Positions 9,020 through 18,461 of a stretch of 64,000 bases of DNA are shown in pieces (positions within the stretch are counted from its first letter, which is position 1; the number at the start of each line of letters is the position of its first letter). The position numbers were made by a program, and so were the translations under genes. A model generated the notes under the pieces. That model had not been told where the DNA came from, did not search any database, and was given only the letters and a program-made list of their open reading frames with translations. Source of the stretch: JABSSA01 sp039960995 (GTDB lineage Bacteria; Pseudomonadota; Alphaproteobacteria; Rhodobacterales; Rhodobacteraceae); contig JBDVKF010000064.1 in assembly GCA_039960995.1 (NCBI GenBank), positions 186,001 through 250,000 of the forward strand. Direction: 5' to 3'.

Positions 9020-10050
9020 GAGCTTGTTTTGCGTCGAAGCGTATCTCCATGAGCCACCTTTGGCGTCAATGTCACGTTCCGCGGTGTCAAATCAGCATCC
9101 GGCTGCGCTTGCTCGTGTATGATTTGCGCCGCCATTCGTCCGATTTCCAGACGACACGCATCCATGGTCGCCAATTGTCGGGGCAACCCATCCAGCAAAT
9201 CGACACCGTTGAATCCTGCCAGCCCGATTTCGCCGGGAATATCCACGTTTTGTTCCAGAAGATACAACAGACCACCCGCGCCAATCATGTCGTTTGAATA
9301 GTACAGAAAGTCGAGGTCGGGAGAGCGATCCAACATGGCTTGAGTCATCTCACGGCCCTTGGCAAGGGCAGAGCCACCGGAGTAAAACTCACGGTCCATG
9401 ATCTCGATGCCGGCCTTTGTCAGACCTTCGGTCAAACCTTCGAACCGTTTTCGCGCGCGTCGGTCCAAAGGCATTTTGGTGCCCATGAACCCGATATTTG
9501 AAAACCCCTGTTTCAAGATGGCACGCGCCATTTCCAAACCGGCTTGACGATGTGAAATGCCCACCATGTTGTGGATGGGTTGGCCATCGGTATCCATTAT
9601 TTCAACAACAGGGATACCGGCATTTTCTAACATCGCTTTGCTGGCTTCTGAATGTTCCAGACCGGCAATGATAATTCCAGACGGGCGCCATGACAGCATT
9701 TCATACAAGACCCGTTCTTCTTTTTCGGGCATGTAATCTGTCACGCCGACAACAGGTTGCAACGGCGTTTCTTCAAGCACGTCGTTGATGCCTGTTAGAA
9801 CTTCGGGAAAGACCATGTTTTTCAACGATGGAATAATGACAGCGACAAGGTTGACCTGTTGTGATGCCAGCGAACCCGCGATCTGATTGGGGACGTAACC
9901 CAACGCTTTTGCGGCTGCCAGCACCTTATCCCGCGTGGCTTGGCTGACTTCACCCCGATTTCGCAAAACCCGGCTGACAGTCATTTCTGAAACGCCCGAA
10001 GCCGCAGAGACATCGCGCAAAGTGAGAGGACGGCGGCGTGGATCTGACAA
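9016..10050 (-). CDS. LacI-family transcriptional regulator
   Basis: The 344-residue protein has the N-terminal helix-turn-helix LRDVSAASGVSEMTVSRVLRN, hinge-helix GYVPNQIAGSLAS, and a periplasmic-binding-protein-like sensor domain (LVAVIIPSLKN, GIIIAGLEHS, YYSNDMIGAGGLLYL). It resembles the GntR-like branch of LacI regulators for gluconate and related acids, but the effector cannot be read from sequence. It starts with TTG at 10050; no in-frame ATG gives the expected N-terminus. It is followed without a gap by the YcaQ-like gene. Confidence 0.88.
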   Translation of the reverse strand: MSDPRRRPLTLRDVSAASGVSEMTVSRVLRNRGEVSQATRDKVLAAAKALGYVPNQIAGSLASQQVNLVAVIIPSLKNMVFPEVLTGINDVLEETPLQPVVGVTDYMPEKEERVLYEMLSWRPSGIIIAGLEHSEASKAMLENAGIPVVEIMDTDGQPIHNMVGISHRQAGLEMARAILKQGFSNIGFMGTKMPLDRRARKRFEGLTEGLTKAGIEIMDREFYSGGSALAKGREMTQAMLDRSPDLDFLYYSNDMIGAGGLLYLLEQNVDIPGEIGLAGFNGVDLLDGLPRQLATMDACRLEIGRMAAQIIHEQAQPDADLTPRNVTLTPKVAHGDTLRRKTSS

Positions 10051-10251
10051 GTCGTTTCTCTTTTTTAGCTATTTTGATGCGATGCAACTCACCAAGAAGT
10101 AGTCACGTCATTCTCGAAAGATCAAGTCAAGAGACTCAGAACGACGAGTGACCGCACAATTCGGGTGTTATGCCGCAACGATCAATTGAGCAAAAAAGGA
10201 AAACCGGAAACCCCTATTCGAGGTCGTGGCTTTATTCAAAAAATGGATTTT

Positions 10252-10284
10252 GAAAAGCTGCCTCAGTTATGAATTGAGGTAGCT
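10252..10284 (-). terminator. Terminator of the polyol operon
   Basis: On the minus strand AGCTACCTCA (10284-10275) pairs with TGAGGCAGCT (10265-10256) with one G-T pair, followed by TTTTC. The stem overlaps the last codons of the mannitol dehydrogenase gene. It marks the 3' end of the smo operon. Confidence 0.6.
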
Positions 10285-11733
10285 TTCTATCGCGGATTCG
10301 AGGCCTTGGTCCCAGATATGGCGTAACCAATTGTTGAAACAGTTGGCAAATCGCGGATCATCTGCGAGGTCCCCATAAATCTGGCGCATCTCAAGCCATG
10401 TGCTCGGGTTTTCGCGTGCCTCGATAGCGCGTGCATTTAGTTCATCCCAAATTGGATCGTTGGGTTCGATTATGCTGCCATCTTCGCGCGTGCCTTCGCA
10501 CATTCTGGCCCAGGCCGCTTGGACTAAGGCGAGTCCGTCAATTGGGGTGCCATTGGCCAGACCTTCGTGGATGACCGGGATGACGAAACCAGCATGGCGG
10601 GACGAACCATCAAAAGCGACACGGCGTGTTGTATCAATGATCTTCGGATTCGAGAATCGGCTGCGGATGAGTGCGATATAATCTTGTGAGGTCATGCCCG
10701 AAACGGGCTTAACCGAGGGAGCGATTTCCTCGTTTGCCACCTTGGTGAAGAGCCCACTTATGAGCTCATGCTCCATACACCCGGCAATCGACTCGATCGA
10801 AAGAACCTCGGCCGGCACCGAAATCACCTGATGGCCACCATTCAAAATCCGAATTTTCAGGGCCTCAAACCCATGCACATCGTCTGTGAGTGTCGCGCCG
10901 ACTTTGTCCCAATTAGGACGTCCGGCACAGAAGTCATCTTCGATGACCCATTGGCGGAAATTTTCGTGGGTCACCGGGACCTGATCATCAATGCCCAGCT
11001 GATTGGCCAACGCCAATTCCGTAGGGCCCGTCGCCGGAACGATGCTGTCGACCATTGAGTTTGGAAACGAACAATTGGCATCAATCCAGTCTGCCAGTTC
11101 TGGGTCGGACAATCGCGCCAACGACACAACCGTTTGGCGCAACACATCCCCGTTGCCGACCAGGTTGTCACAGCTTTGGCAGGTAAACGGGCCAGTGCTG
11201 TTTTTGCGACGGATTCGAAGGGCTGCGATGATTGCGCCGAACGCTGTTCTTGGCGTTTCCGGATTTTCAAAGTCGTGGACAATGTCCTCGTGGGTCGGGT
11301 TGAATTCCTTGGTGGCAGGATCAATGAAATACCCGCCCTCTGTCACAGTCATTGCGACGATGCGGATATCAGGCTGAGCCATGCGTTCGATTAAGGCGCC
11401 ATTACCCTCTTCGATTGGCACGTAGTCGATCATGGAACCAACCACTTCGGCAGACAACGATGATGGTGCCAACTCAATGAGGGTTGTCAGACAATCCTGT
11501 TCCAGTAGCTTTTCGCGCATAGTTGCGTCGTAGGGCCGTACACCAGCTCCGATGATCGCCCAGTCATGTGCTTCACCCTGCTGCATCAAACGGTGCAGAT
11601 ACCAAGCCTGATGCGCCCGATGAAAATTCCCCAGGCCAATGTGCACGATTCCAGCTTTCAACTGCGCGGGATCATACTGTGGACGTAAGATGTCCTTTGG
11701 GAGCTTGTTTAGAGTAGCGTAGTTCAATTTCAT
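10267..11733 (-). CDS. mtlK: Mannitol 2-dehydrogenase
   Basis: This long-chain NAD-dependent polyol dehydrogenase oxidises D-mannitol (and often D-arabinitol or sorbitol) to the ketose. The N-terminus MKLNYATLNKLPKDI and the nucleotide site AGIVHIGLGNFHRAHQ are characteristic; KIRILNGGHQ and FCAGRPNWDKVGA lie at the catalytic domain. Length is 488 residues. The start at 11733 matches the family N-terminus and follows CAGGGA; an upstream in-frame ATG at 11763, sharing a base with the previous stop, is the alternative. It is the last gene of the sorbitol/mannitol operon. A related enzyme, the fructuronate reductase, lies at 26433. Confidence 0.92.
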   Translation of the reverse strand: MKLNYATLNKLPKDILRPQYDPAQLKAGIVHIGLGNFHRAHQAWYLHRLMQQGEAHDWAIIGAGVRPYDATMREKLLEQDCLTTLIELAPSSLSAEVVGSMIDYVPIEEGNGALIERMAQPDIRIVAMTVTEGGYFIDPATKEFNPTHEDIVHDFENPETPRTAFGAIIAALRIRRKNSTGPFTCQSCDNLVGNGDVLRQTVVSLARLSDPELADWIDANCSFPNSMVDSIVPATGPTELALANQLGIDDQVPVTHENFRQWVIEDDFCAGRPNWDKVGATLTDDVHGFEALKIRILNGGHQVISVPAEVLSIESIAGCMEHELISGLFTKVANEEIAPSVKPVSGMTSQDYIALIRSRFSNPKIIDTTRRVAFDGSSRHAGFVIPVIHEGLANGTPIDGLALVQAAWARMCEGTREDGSIIEPNDPIWDELNARAIEARENPSTWLEMRQIYGDLADDPRFANCFNNWLRHIWDQGLESAIESYLNS

Positions 11734-11762
11734 TGGATCGATTCCCTGCGGCACATCTTTCA

Positions 11763-12536
11763 TCAGCTCAGCCAGTTCCCACCGTCGACACCATATGTCT
11801 GCGCAACGACGTAATCGGATTCGCATGATGCTAAAAAAACGGCCATGCCTGATAAATCATTTGGGACGGCAAACCGCCCCGCTGGGACGCTCGCAGCGAC
11901 CTCTGCTTTTTTCTGGCCGGGCTTTTTGCCTTCCAATTTGGCGAACATGGAATCCACGTGATCCCAGTGGTCGCCTTCGACCACTCCGGGCGCAATGGCA
12001 TTGACGTTGATCCCATGGCGAATGAGATTCAGCCCTGCGGATTGGGTCATGGAGATCACCGCGGCCTTAGTCGAACAATAGACCAACACAAAAGGTTCGC
12101 CTCGGCGGCCTGCTTGGCTGGCCATGTTGATGATCTTGCCGCCGTTCCCCTGCAAAATCATCTGTTTGGCAGCTGCCTGCATCGTAAACAATGTACCCGC
12201 TACATTGACTGCATAGAGCCGGTCATAAGCATCTCGAGTGATATCCACAGTCTCTGCCGCGTCAAATAAAGCCGCGTTATTGATGAGAATATCTAACGCG
12301 CCTGCGTGGGTGACAACCGATGCTATTGCCGCGTCAATACTGCTTTGGACGGACACATCCATCTGGACTGGATAGGCCCCGTCACCGAGCGCGCTGGCCG
12401 TTTCTTTCGCTGCGTCAAAGTCGATATCAGCGATAGCTACCGTAGCACCTTCCGCTAAATACCTCTCAGCGAAGCCGCGCCCGATTCCGTGCGCGGCCCC
12501 AGTTATTAAGGCAGACTTTCCATCCAGCCTCTTCAT
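11763..12536 (-). CDS. smoS: Sorbitol dehydrogenase (short-chain dehydrogenase, SmoS type)
   Basis: A 257-residue short-chain dehydrogenase with TGAAHGIG (12-19) for NAD, NNAA, Ser140, Tyr153 and Lys157 as the catalytic set. It closely resembles the rhodobacterial L-iditol/sorbitol 2-dehydrogenase that turns D-sorbitol into fructose (also galactitol to tagatose). It overlaps the transporter ATPase stop by four bases (ATGA), tying oxidation directly to uptake. Confidence 0.9.
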   Translation of the reverse strand: MKRLDGKSALITGAAHGIGRGFAERYLAEGATVAIADIDFDAAKETASALGDGAYPVQMDVSVQSSIDAAIASVVTHAGALDILINNAALFDAAETVDITRDAYDRLYAVNVAGTLFTMQAAAKQMILQGNGGKIINMASQAGRRGEPFVLVYCSTKAAVISMTQSAGLNLIRHGINVNAIAPGVVEGDHWDHVDSMFAKLEGKKPGQKKAEVAASVPAGRFAVPNDLSGMAVFLASCESDYVVAQTYGVDGGNWLS

Positions 12537-13549
12537 TCGATGCGCAAACCTTGCGCGTCAAACTTGTGCATTTGATCCATCTGTGGCGTCAAATAGACAG
12601 TATCACCGTGAGACACTTCGATACCGCCACCAACACGAACCGTGAACAAGTCACCTTCGCCGACGTCTAGACCCGTCTCATGGACGTGAATGAATGTGTC
12701 GGACCCGAGATGTTCAGCAACACCAACTACACCCTTCCACGTGCCTTCAGTTTTAGACACTCCGACGTGTTCGGGGCGAATGCCGATTGTCGCAGCGCCG
12801 TGTTTTTCAGCCTCTGCGCCTTCGATCTGGTTCATCTTTGGTGAGCCGATGAAACCAGCCACAAACTTGTTGCGTGGCTTGTGGTAGAGTTCCAACGGAG
12901 ATCCCACCTGCTCGATCACGCCTGCCTGCAACACAACGATTTTGTCAGCCATTGTCATGGCTTCGACCTGATCGTGCGTCACATAGATCATGGTTGTCTT
13001 CAGTTTGTTATGAAGCTCCATGATCTCAAGACGCATTCCAACCCGCAAAGCCGCGTCAAGGTTCGACAGTGGTTCGTCAAACAAGAACGCAGAAGGTTCA
13101 CGAACAATCGCACGGCCAATGGCCACACGTTGGCGCTGACCACCAGACAACTGGCCCGGTTTGCGATCCAGATAGTCTACCAGGTTCAAAGATTTAGCCG
13201 CAGCGTCAATTTTCGCCTTTTGTGTTTCTTCATCAATACCTGCCATCCGCATTGGAAACGCGATGTTCTTGCGCACCGTCATGTGCGGATAAAGCGCATA
13301 TGACTGGAACACCATCGACAAGCCGCGTTTGGCCGGGGAGACCTCGGTGACGTCGTTGCCATCGATGTTGACGTTTCCGGCTGTCAGATCTTCAAGCCCT
13401 GCGATCATCCGCAACAGCGTTGATTTACCACAGCCTGACGGACCAACGAAGACAACGAATTCACCGTCATTGATCGAGAGATCGAGTGGAGGAATGACTT
13501 CGACGTCGCCGAACTTTTTGTTTACTTGCTTAAGTACGATGCTACCCAT
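12533..13549 (-). CDS. smoK: Polyol ABC transporter ATP-binding protein
   Basis: The 338-residue ATPase has Walker A GPSGCGKST, the signature LSGGQRQRVAIGRA, Walker B AFLFDEPLSNLD, and the C-terminal MalK-type regulatory domain (IGIRPEHVGV). It drives the SmoFG permease for sorbitol and mannitol. The start MGSIVLKQVNKKFG at 13549 has GGAGAACG upstream; longer in-frame readings run into the permease end and lack family similarity. Confidence 0.93.
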   Translation of the reverse strand: MGSIVLKQVNKKFGDVEVIPPLDLSINDGEFVVFVGPSGCGKSTLLRMIAGLEDLTAGNVNIDGNDVTEVSPAKRGLSMVFQSYALYPHMTVRKNIAFPMRMAGIDEETQKAKIDAAAKSLNLVDYLDRKPGQLSGGQRQRVAIGRAIVREPSAFLFDEPLSNLDAALRVGMRLEIMELHNKLKTTMIYVTHDQVEAMTMADKIVVLQAGVIEQVGSPLELYHKPRNKFVAGFIGSPKMNQIEGAEAEKHGAATIGIRPEHVGVSKTEGTWKGVVGVAEHLGSDTFIHVHETGLDVGEGDLFTVRVGGGIEVSHGDTVYLTPQMDQMHKFDAQGLRIE

Positions 13550-13560
13550 GATCGTTCTCC

Positions 13561-14397
13561 CTATTTCACTGCGCCAAAGGTCAAGCCAGAGACCAATTGT
13601 TTCTGACAGAACCAACCCAAGACGATGATCGGACCTACTGCCGCTGTTGATACCGCTGAAAGACGACCAAAGAACAAACCTTCAGGGGCGCGGTTGCCCT
13701 CGATAAGTTTGGACAAAGTTGCAGCGTCGATGGTGGTCAGTCGAACTGTCCAATACGCTTCGTTCCAGCAGAAGATGAAGGTCAAAAGCGCGGTGGACAC
13801 GATGCCACCCCAAGCCAATGGGATCAAAATTTCTTTGACTTCGCCCCATGTGGTCAGACCGTCCATTTGGCCCGCTTCGATGATGTCCTTTGGGATATCT
13901 TTGAAGTAGGTGAACAACATCCAGATTACGATCGGAAGGTTGATCAGACAAAGAACCAAGATGACCAAGAAATGTGTGTCAAAGAGATTGAATACGTTCT
14001 TGGTTAGGAATGTCATCGGATACAACACGGCCGCTGCTGGCAACATTTTTGTTGAGAGCATCCACATCAGGACATCTTTGGTGGCACGGCTGGGGTTAAA
14101 TGCCATTGCGTAGGCGCAAGGCACTCCGACGACAAGTGCGAACAGCGTAGCAAGCACTGACGTGATCACCGAGTTGGTCGCAAATCTCCAATAGTCGTAG
14201 TTCTCGGTCATGTTGGCGTAGTTTTCCAACGTCGGCGTGAACGAAAACAAGAGTTCGGGTTTTACCGCATCCGCGTCCGTCTTAAAGCTGGTCAAAACCA
14301 TATAAAAGATCGGAAAGAAAAACAGTAGGCCCACGATCCAAGCCACTGTCGGCCAAGCAATTTTTGAGAATCGAGAAGTTTGTGCAACGATTGCCAT
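13561..14397 (-). CDS. smoG: Polyol ABC transporter permease
   Basis: The 278-residue protein has six predicted membrane segments and the MalG-type coupling motif EAGQMDGLTTWGEVKEILIPLAWGG. It forms the inner-membrane channel with SmoF. The start at 14397 has AAGGAG at a good distance. It lies between smoF and smoK in the same direction, with short gaps. Confidence 0.92.
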   Translation of the reverse strand: MAIVAQTSRFSKIAWPTVAWIVGLLFFFPIFYMVLTSFKTDADAVKPELLFSFTPTLENYANMTENYDYWRFATNSVITSVLATLFALVVGVPCAYAMAFNPSRATKDVLMWMLSTKMLPAAAVLYPMTFLTKNVFNLFDTHFLVILVLCLINLPIVIWMLFTYFKDIPKDIIEAGQMDGLTTWGEVKEILIPLAWGGIVSTALLTFIFCWNEAYWTVRLTTIDAATLSKLIEGNRAPEGLFFGRLSAVSTAAVGPIIVLGWFCQKQLVSGLTFGAVK

Positions 14398-14409
14398 TTT
14401 CGTTTCTCC

Positions 14410-15348
14410 TTATTCCATCAATGTCTTACCAACCATCCGCAACAAGAAGATTGCGATGATGTTGGCAAGAATAACTGCGAAAATGCCCGTGGCGCTGGCG
14501 GCACCAATGTTGTTGTTGGCGAATTCACCAATCAAATAGGGCAGGTTTTTGTTGCCGTTACCGCGGCTGACGATCTCGATCTCTGCGTAAAGAGAGAGGT
14601 GGAAAATCGCCTGAATCATAACGACAATTGCCATCGGACGCCCGAGGTGTGGCAAGGTCAAAAACCGGAACTGCGACCAGCGGCTTGCACCATCAAGCAC
14701 AGCAGCTTCCTTTTGCTGCTGATCTTCGGACTGTAACGACGTCATGAAAATAAGAACGGCAAACGGTGTCCATTGCCATGTCACCATCATGATGACAGCG
14801 ATCGCGGATGTTTGCGTTGCACGGAACGAGATCGGCTCTAACACTGGCCACAAGTTGAAGAACCAGCCAATCAGCGGAGCTTCCTGCATGCCAGCGGCAA
14901 AATCATTGATACCTCCAACGGCGATCCCCTGAAGACCTAGTACCGGATCAAGCAACATGTTGATCCACAAAACGGCGTTCACCGCGGGCATCACAAAGAA
15001 AGGGGAGATCAATAGGACGCGGACAACTCCACGACCCGGGAAGGACCGGTTGATCAAAACGGCGATCAGAACACCAAGCACGACTGTAAGCGTCAAAATG
15101 CTGCCAACGATGAAAACGCTGTTTTGAACAGCGAACCAGAAATCCTTCGAATTCAAAACAAAATCATAGTTACCAAAACCGCGCCAGTTGTCAAAAGAAG
15201 GCGTCGTCCATTCAGGGCGGATGGTGCTGTTCAGCACATACCGGATGAAGGAATAAAAAAGTGTCAACCCTAGAGGGATGAGCATCCAACCCAGCAACAG
15301 CAGGACTGCCGGTGTCTGGAGAAGGCGTGGAATTGATCGATTAGCCAT
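14410..15348 (-). CDS. smoF: Polyol ABC transporter permease
   Basis: This 312-residue MalF-type permease carries six membrane segments and the EAA loop EAAVLDGASRWSQFRFLTLPHLG. The ATG at 15348 is preferred because GAGGGA precedes it by seven bases; an ATG five codons earlier has no such site. It is the second gene of the transporter, 167 bases after smoE, a gap that holds the end of the smoE message. Confidence 0.92.
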   Translation of the reverse strand: MANRSIPRLLQTPAVLLLLGWMLIPLGLTLFYSFIRYVLNSTIRPEWTTPSFDNWRGFGNYDFVLNSKDFWFAVQNSVFIVGSILTLTVVLGVLIAVLINRSFPGRGVVRVLLISPFFVMPAVNAVLWINMLLDPVLGLQGIAVGGINDFAAGMQEAPLIGWFFNLWPVLEPISFRATQTSAIAVIMMVTWQWTPFAVLIFMTSLQSEDQQQKEAAVLDGASRWSQFRFLTLPHLGRPMAIVVMIQAIFHLSLYAEIEIVSRGNGNKNLPYLIGEFANNNIGAASATGIFAVILANIIAIFLLRMVGKTLME

Positions 15349-15515
15349 GGCTATGTCCCTCAATTTTATAGATGTTCACTATGCTGTCGAAAGTCGGATT
15401 TCGAACGCAATAGCCGTACCGCAGAAAACTGCGATAGGCAAAAAACCAACAATCAATGGAATAGGATTGGGGGGAAAGACCCAGCCGTGGCCAGGTCTTT
15501 CTAAATTACTTCGAG

Positions 15516-16802
15516 TTACTCGTAGTAACCAGCTTCGCGCATGATTGCGTCTGCTGCAGCTTGAGACGCCGCAAGTGCTTCGTCCACAGATTTCGCGCCG
15601 GACAGTGCCGCTGCGATTTCTTGAGCGACCGCTGTACCCACTTCTGGGAATTCAGGGATCGAAGCGAACTGAACGCCTACGTATGGCTTGAGGTCTGTTG
15701 CTTCTGGAGCAGCAGATTCAATCGCCGCGAGCTCTGCGCCTGCGAATTTAGCAGCAGCTTGGAACTCAGGGATTTCATACGTGGAAGCACGTGTACCTGT
15801 TGGAACAGAACCCCAACCGAAGTCTGGGTGCTCACCAACAGCTTTAACGTACTCTTTAGATGTCGCCCATTCGATGAATGCGTGCGCAGCTTCTGAGTTT
15901 GGTGAACCAGCTGGAACAGCCATTGCCCATGCCCACAACCAGTTCGCACCAACTGCGTTACCAGCGTTTGGCGACTGAGCGTATGCAACACCGTCTACTT
16001 CAAGGAAAGAAGCAGCGATTGTAGCATCGATCCACAGTCCACACTTGCCTTCGTTATACAGAGCCAGGATTTCGTTGAAGGAGTTACCTTCCGATCCGGG
16101 AGGGCCGTATGTACCCAGAAGATCAACATAGAAGTTGATTGCTGATTTCCACTCGTCGGACTCAAGTGTTGGACGCAGTTCAGAATCGAACCAAGCACCA
16201 CCAAAGGAGTTCACCATAGTTGTGACGAACGCCATGTTGTCACCCCAACCTGGCTTGCCGCGCAAACAAGCGCCGTAAACACCGTTGTCAGGGTCGTGCA
16301 TTGCAGCAGCAGCTGCTTTCACGTTGTCCCATGAGTCATTGTCGGCGATGGTTACGCCAGCAGCGTCTGTCAAATCTTTACGGTACATAACCATTGAAGA
16401 TTCGCCATAGAACGGCGCTGCATAAAGCTGACCGTCAGCAGAAAGGCCATTGGCCATAGCTGGAAGAAGGTCACCAACGTCGTATGAGTCGCTGAAGTTC
16501 AGAGGCTCAATCCATCCAGCAGCACCCCAGATTGGAGCTTCTTGCATACCGATGTTGATGATGTCGTACTGGCCGCCACCTGTGGCAGTGTCAGAAGTAA
16601 CCTGCTCGCGCAGGACGCCTTCTTCAAGTGATACCCAGTTCAATTCAACGCCAGTGTCTGCGGAATAAGCTTCTGCAACTTTCTGCATGTTAATCATGTG
16701 ACCGTTGTTCACGATCGCGATTGTCAGGCTTTGTGCAGCCGCAGATGTGCCTGCGATTAGAGCAATAGCGCTTACAGCGCAAAATGCTTTCTTAAGAGAC
16801 AT
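15516..16802 (-). CDS. smoE: Polyol ABC transporter substrate-binding protein
   Basis: A 428-residue periplasmic protein with signal peptide MSLKKAFCAVSAIALIAGTSAAAQ and a family 1 solute-binding fold (YDIINIGMQEAPIW, KDLTDAAGV, GKCGLWIDATIAAS). In Rhodobacter the matching protein binds sorbitol and mannitol. Strong ribosome site GAGGGAGGA. It is the first gene of the operon and sits just downstream of a palindromic operator, so its transcription is probably the controlled step. Confidence 0.92.
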   Translation of the reverse strand: MSLKKAFCAVSAIALIAGTSAAAQSLTIAIVNNGHMINMQKVAEAYSADTGVELNWVSLEEGVLREQVTSDTATGGGQYDIINIGMQEAPIWGAAGWIEPLNFSDSYDVGDLLPAMANGLSADGQLYAAPFYGESSMVMYRKDLTDAAGVTIADNDSWDNVKAAAAAMHDPDNGVYGACLRGKPGWGDNMAFVTTMVNSFGGAWFDSELRPTLESDEWKSAINFYVDLLGTYGPPGSEGNSFNEILALYNEGKCGLWIDATIAASFLEVDGVAYAQSPNAGNAVGANWLWAWAMAVPAGSPNSEAAHAFIEWATSKEYVKAVGEHPDFGWGSVPTGTRASTYEIPEFQAAAKFAGAELAAIESAAPEATDLKPYVGVQFASIPEFPEVGTAVAQEIAAALSGAKSVDEALAASQAAADAIMREAGYYE

Positions 16803-16868
16803 CCGAGTTCCTCCCTCGATTGGATGTGATGGTAAAATGTTAGCAATAATTATTACTTCGCGTCAATC

Positions 16869-16894
16869 AAATTATTTACTCGGGTAAATAATTT
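16869..16894. promoter_or_regulatory. LacI-type operator before smoE
   Basis: Arms AAATTATTTAC (16869-16879) and GTAAATAATTT (16884-16894) are perfect inverted copies around TCGG. The site lies between the smoE start and the end of the LacI-family gene. A smaller palindrome AATAATTATT follows nearer smoE. The natural reading is the binding site of the LacI regulator encoded at 16917. Confidence 0.7.
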
Positions 16895-16916
16895 ATTTCG
16901 CTTCGGTTTCAGTAGT

Positions 16917-17948
16917 TTAGGCTGATCCGCGCATCACCAAACTTCCCTCGAAGTAAGTTTCTTTTCGCGTTTTCAATCGTTCCCCGGAACTGATCAATGA
17001 CAGAATCGTTTCGACACTATTTTCAGCAATGGCATCATAATCTTGCGCAACAGTCGTTAAGCTTGGGCAAATAAAACGTGAAAACGGATGATCATCATGT
17101 CCTGCAATTCTCAAGGATGCTTCTGCACCGAGTCCAACCTTGATACCATTCTCGAAAGCTGCAGACAACAACCCGATCGCAAGCCTGTCGTTTGAACATA
17201 ATATAGTATTCGATGAAAGCTGTTGGCTTGTCAGAATCCGAGAGCCTTCGCAAAAGCCGATCTCTTCGAAATCCCAACTCCGGCCATCAACCTGAATCAG
17301 GTCCGGCTCATGCCCCAACCGTTCCATGGCCGCTATGTAAGACGAGCGGCGTTTATAGGCATTGGGATTAATTGGCGTCTTCATTTCGAAAAATACTGGC
17401 GGCTCCCCAGATCGACACAAATAGTCCACGATTAGGTTAATACTTTGTTGGTTGTCAGAGCCAAAAAACGCCTCACCGATATCTTCTAGGTTGGCGTCAA
17501 AGAGCACCGTAGGAACTTCGCTGGCGAACTCTGCAATTCGTTCGTTAAACGAAACTCGACCGATAGGCGCTAACAAAACGCCCGCGGGCTTGATTGAACG
17601 CAAGCTATCTAAGTTTGATATCTCATGCTCCTTGCCGCCATGCGAACTAAGAAGCAAAGGATTGAAGCCAGCCTCTATGATTAGCTGCTCGATGGTTCGC
17701 GCAATACCAGCAAAAAAGGGATCGGTTAAGTTCGGGACAACTAGGCCGATGTCCTTTGTGTGGCGTCGATTCTGATTGATTGCGTATATGTTGGGCCGGT
17801 AGTCGTGCTTTCTCAGGGCCTCTTCAATCTTTTCGCGCGTGGACTGCCGAACACTATCCGGGTCGTTAAAATACTTCGATATAGAGGGACGGGAAATTCC
17901 GCAGACCGCAGCAAGCTCTTCCATATTCTTGATTTTGGGGTTGCTCAC
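16917..17948 (-). CDS. LacI-family regulator of the polyol operon
   Basis: The 343-residue protein has a LacI-type DNA-binding head (MEELAAVCGISRPSISKYFNDP, quoted in part as AVCGISRPSISKYF) and a sugar-binding sensor domain (DIGLVVPNLTDPFF, LCSNDRLAIGLLSAA). GTG at 17948 is taken as start because GGAGGGATC precedes it. It lies directly upstream of smoE with the palindrome 16869-16894 between them, which points to control by sorbitol or mannitol. The effector itself is inferred from position only. Confidence 0.87.
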   Translation of the reverse strand: MSNPKIKNMEELAAVCGISRPSISKYFNDPDSVRQSTREKIEEALRKHDYRPNIYAINQNRRHTKDIGLVVPNLTDPFFAGIARTIEQLIIEAGFNPLLLSSHGGKEHEISNLDSLRSIKPAGVLLAPIGRVSFNERIAEFASEVPTVLFDANLEDIGEAFFGSDNQQSINLIVDYLCRSGEPPVFFEMKTPINPNAYKRRSSYIAAMERLGHEPDLIQVDGRSWDFEEIGFCEGSRILTSQQLSSNTILCSNDRLAIGLLSAAFENGIKVGLGAEASLRIAGHDDHPFSRFICPSLTTVAQDYDAIAENSVETILSLISSGERLKTRKETYFEGSLVMRGSA

Positions 17949-18461
17949 TCGCTGATCCCTCCGACGGCACGCTGATTCCCAAGTGTCCAAAGGATGTTGG
18001 GTAGGTTAAGAATTGTAAACATAAAAATTGCCGCGCGTAAACCTTTTCAATCCGAAGCCACACATCGCTTGGATTTTCCGGAGATGTGAATTCCATTTTC
18101 GAAGGAGAAAAGATGGCGATAACAGGACTTTGACGCCTAAACAGGATTCCGCTTATCTACCAGCCAGAGGAACTTAGCAGAAAGCTGTAACACAAACGGA
18201 GACGTTTTTGGGAACGCATCGGACGCATGGTTAGATTGCAAGGCAGACCAAGGATGGTGTGATCTTTATGTGCGTGCGGTGACAGACAACATCTGGCGGC
18301 TCGATTCCGATGATGTTGTACACCATATGGCTTTAGAGGTTTACAGTAGGAATGTGGCTGGGTTTAACTGTGAGGCCTGCAAAAGACGTTGGCGGGTTTG
18401 ACGGGCGTATTCACGACGGCCGAACAATAGAGATCAAAGTACCCAGAGAGACCCTTTTGAA
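17949..18461. other. Gap with possible gene remnants
   Basis: No confident gene. A strong GAAGGAG site precedes ATG 18113, but that frame stops after six codons (TGA 18131-18133). A frame open for 86 codons (18141-18401) contains Trp, Cys and Asp-rich protein-like text (NASDAWLDCKADQGW) but lacks a start. Another frame reads GGFDGRIHDGRTIEIKV before the next gene. I cannot name a source family; it may be a decayed gene or chance. Promoters for both flanking genes must also lie here. Confidence 0.3.
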
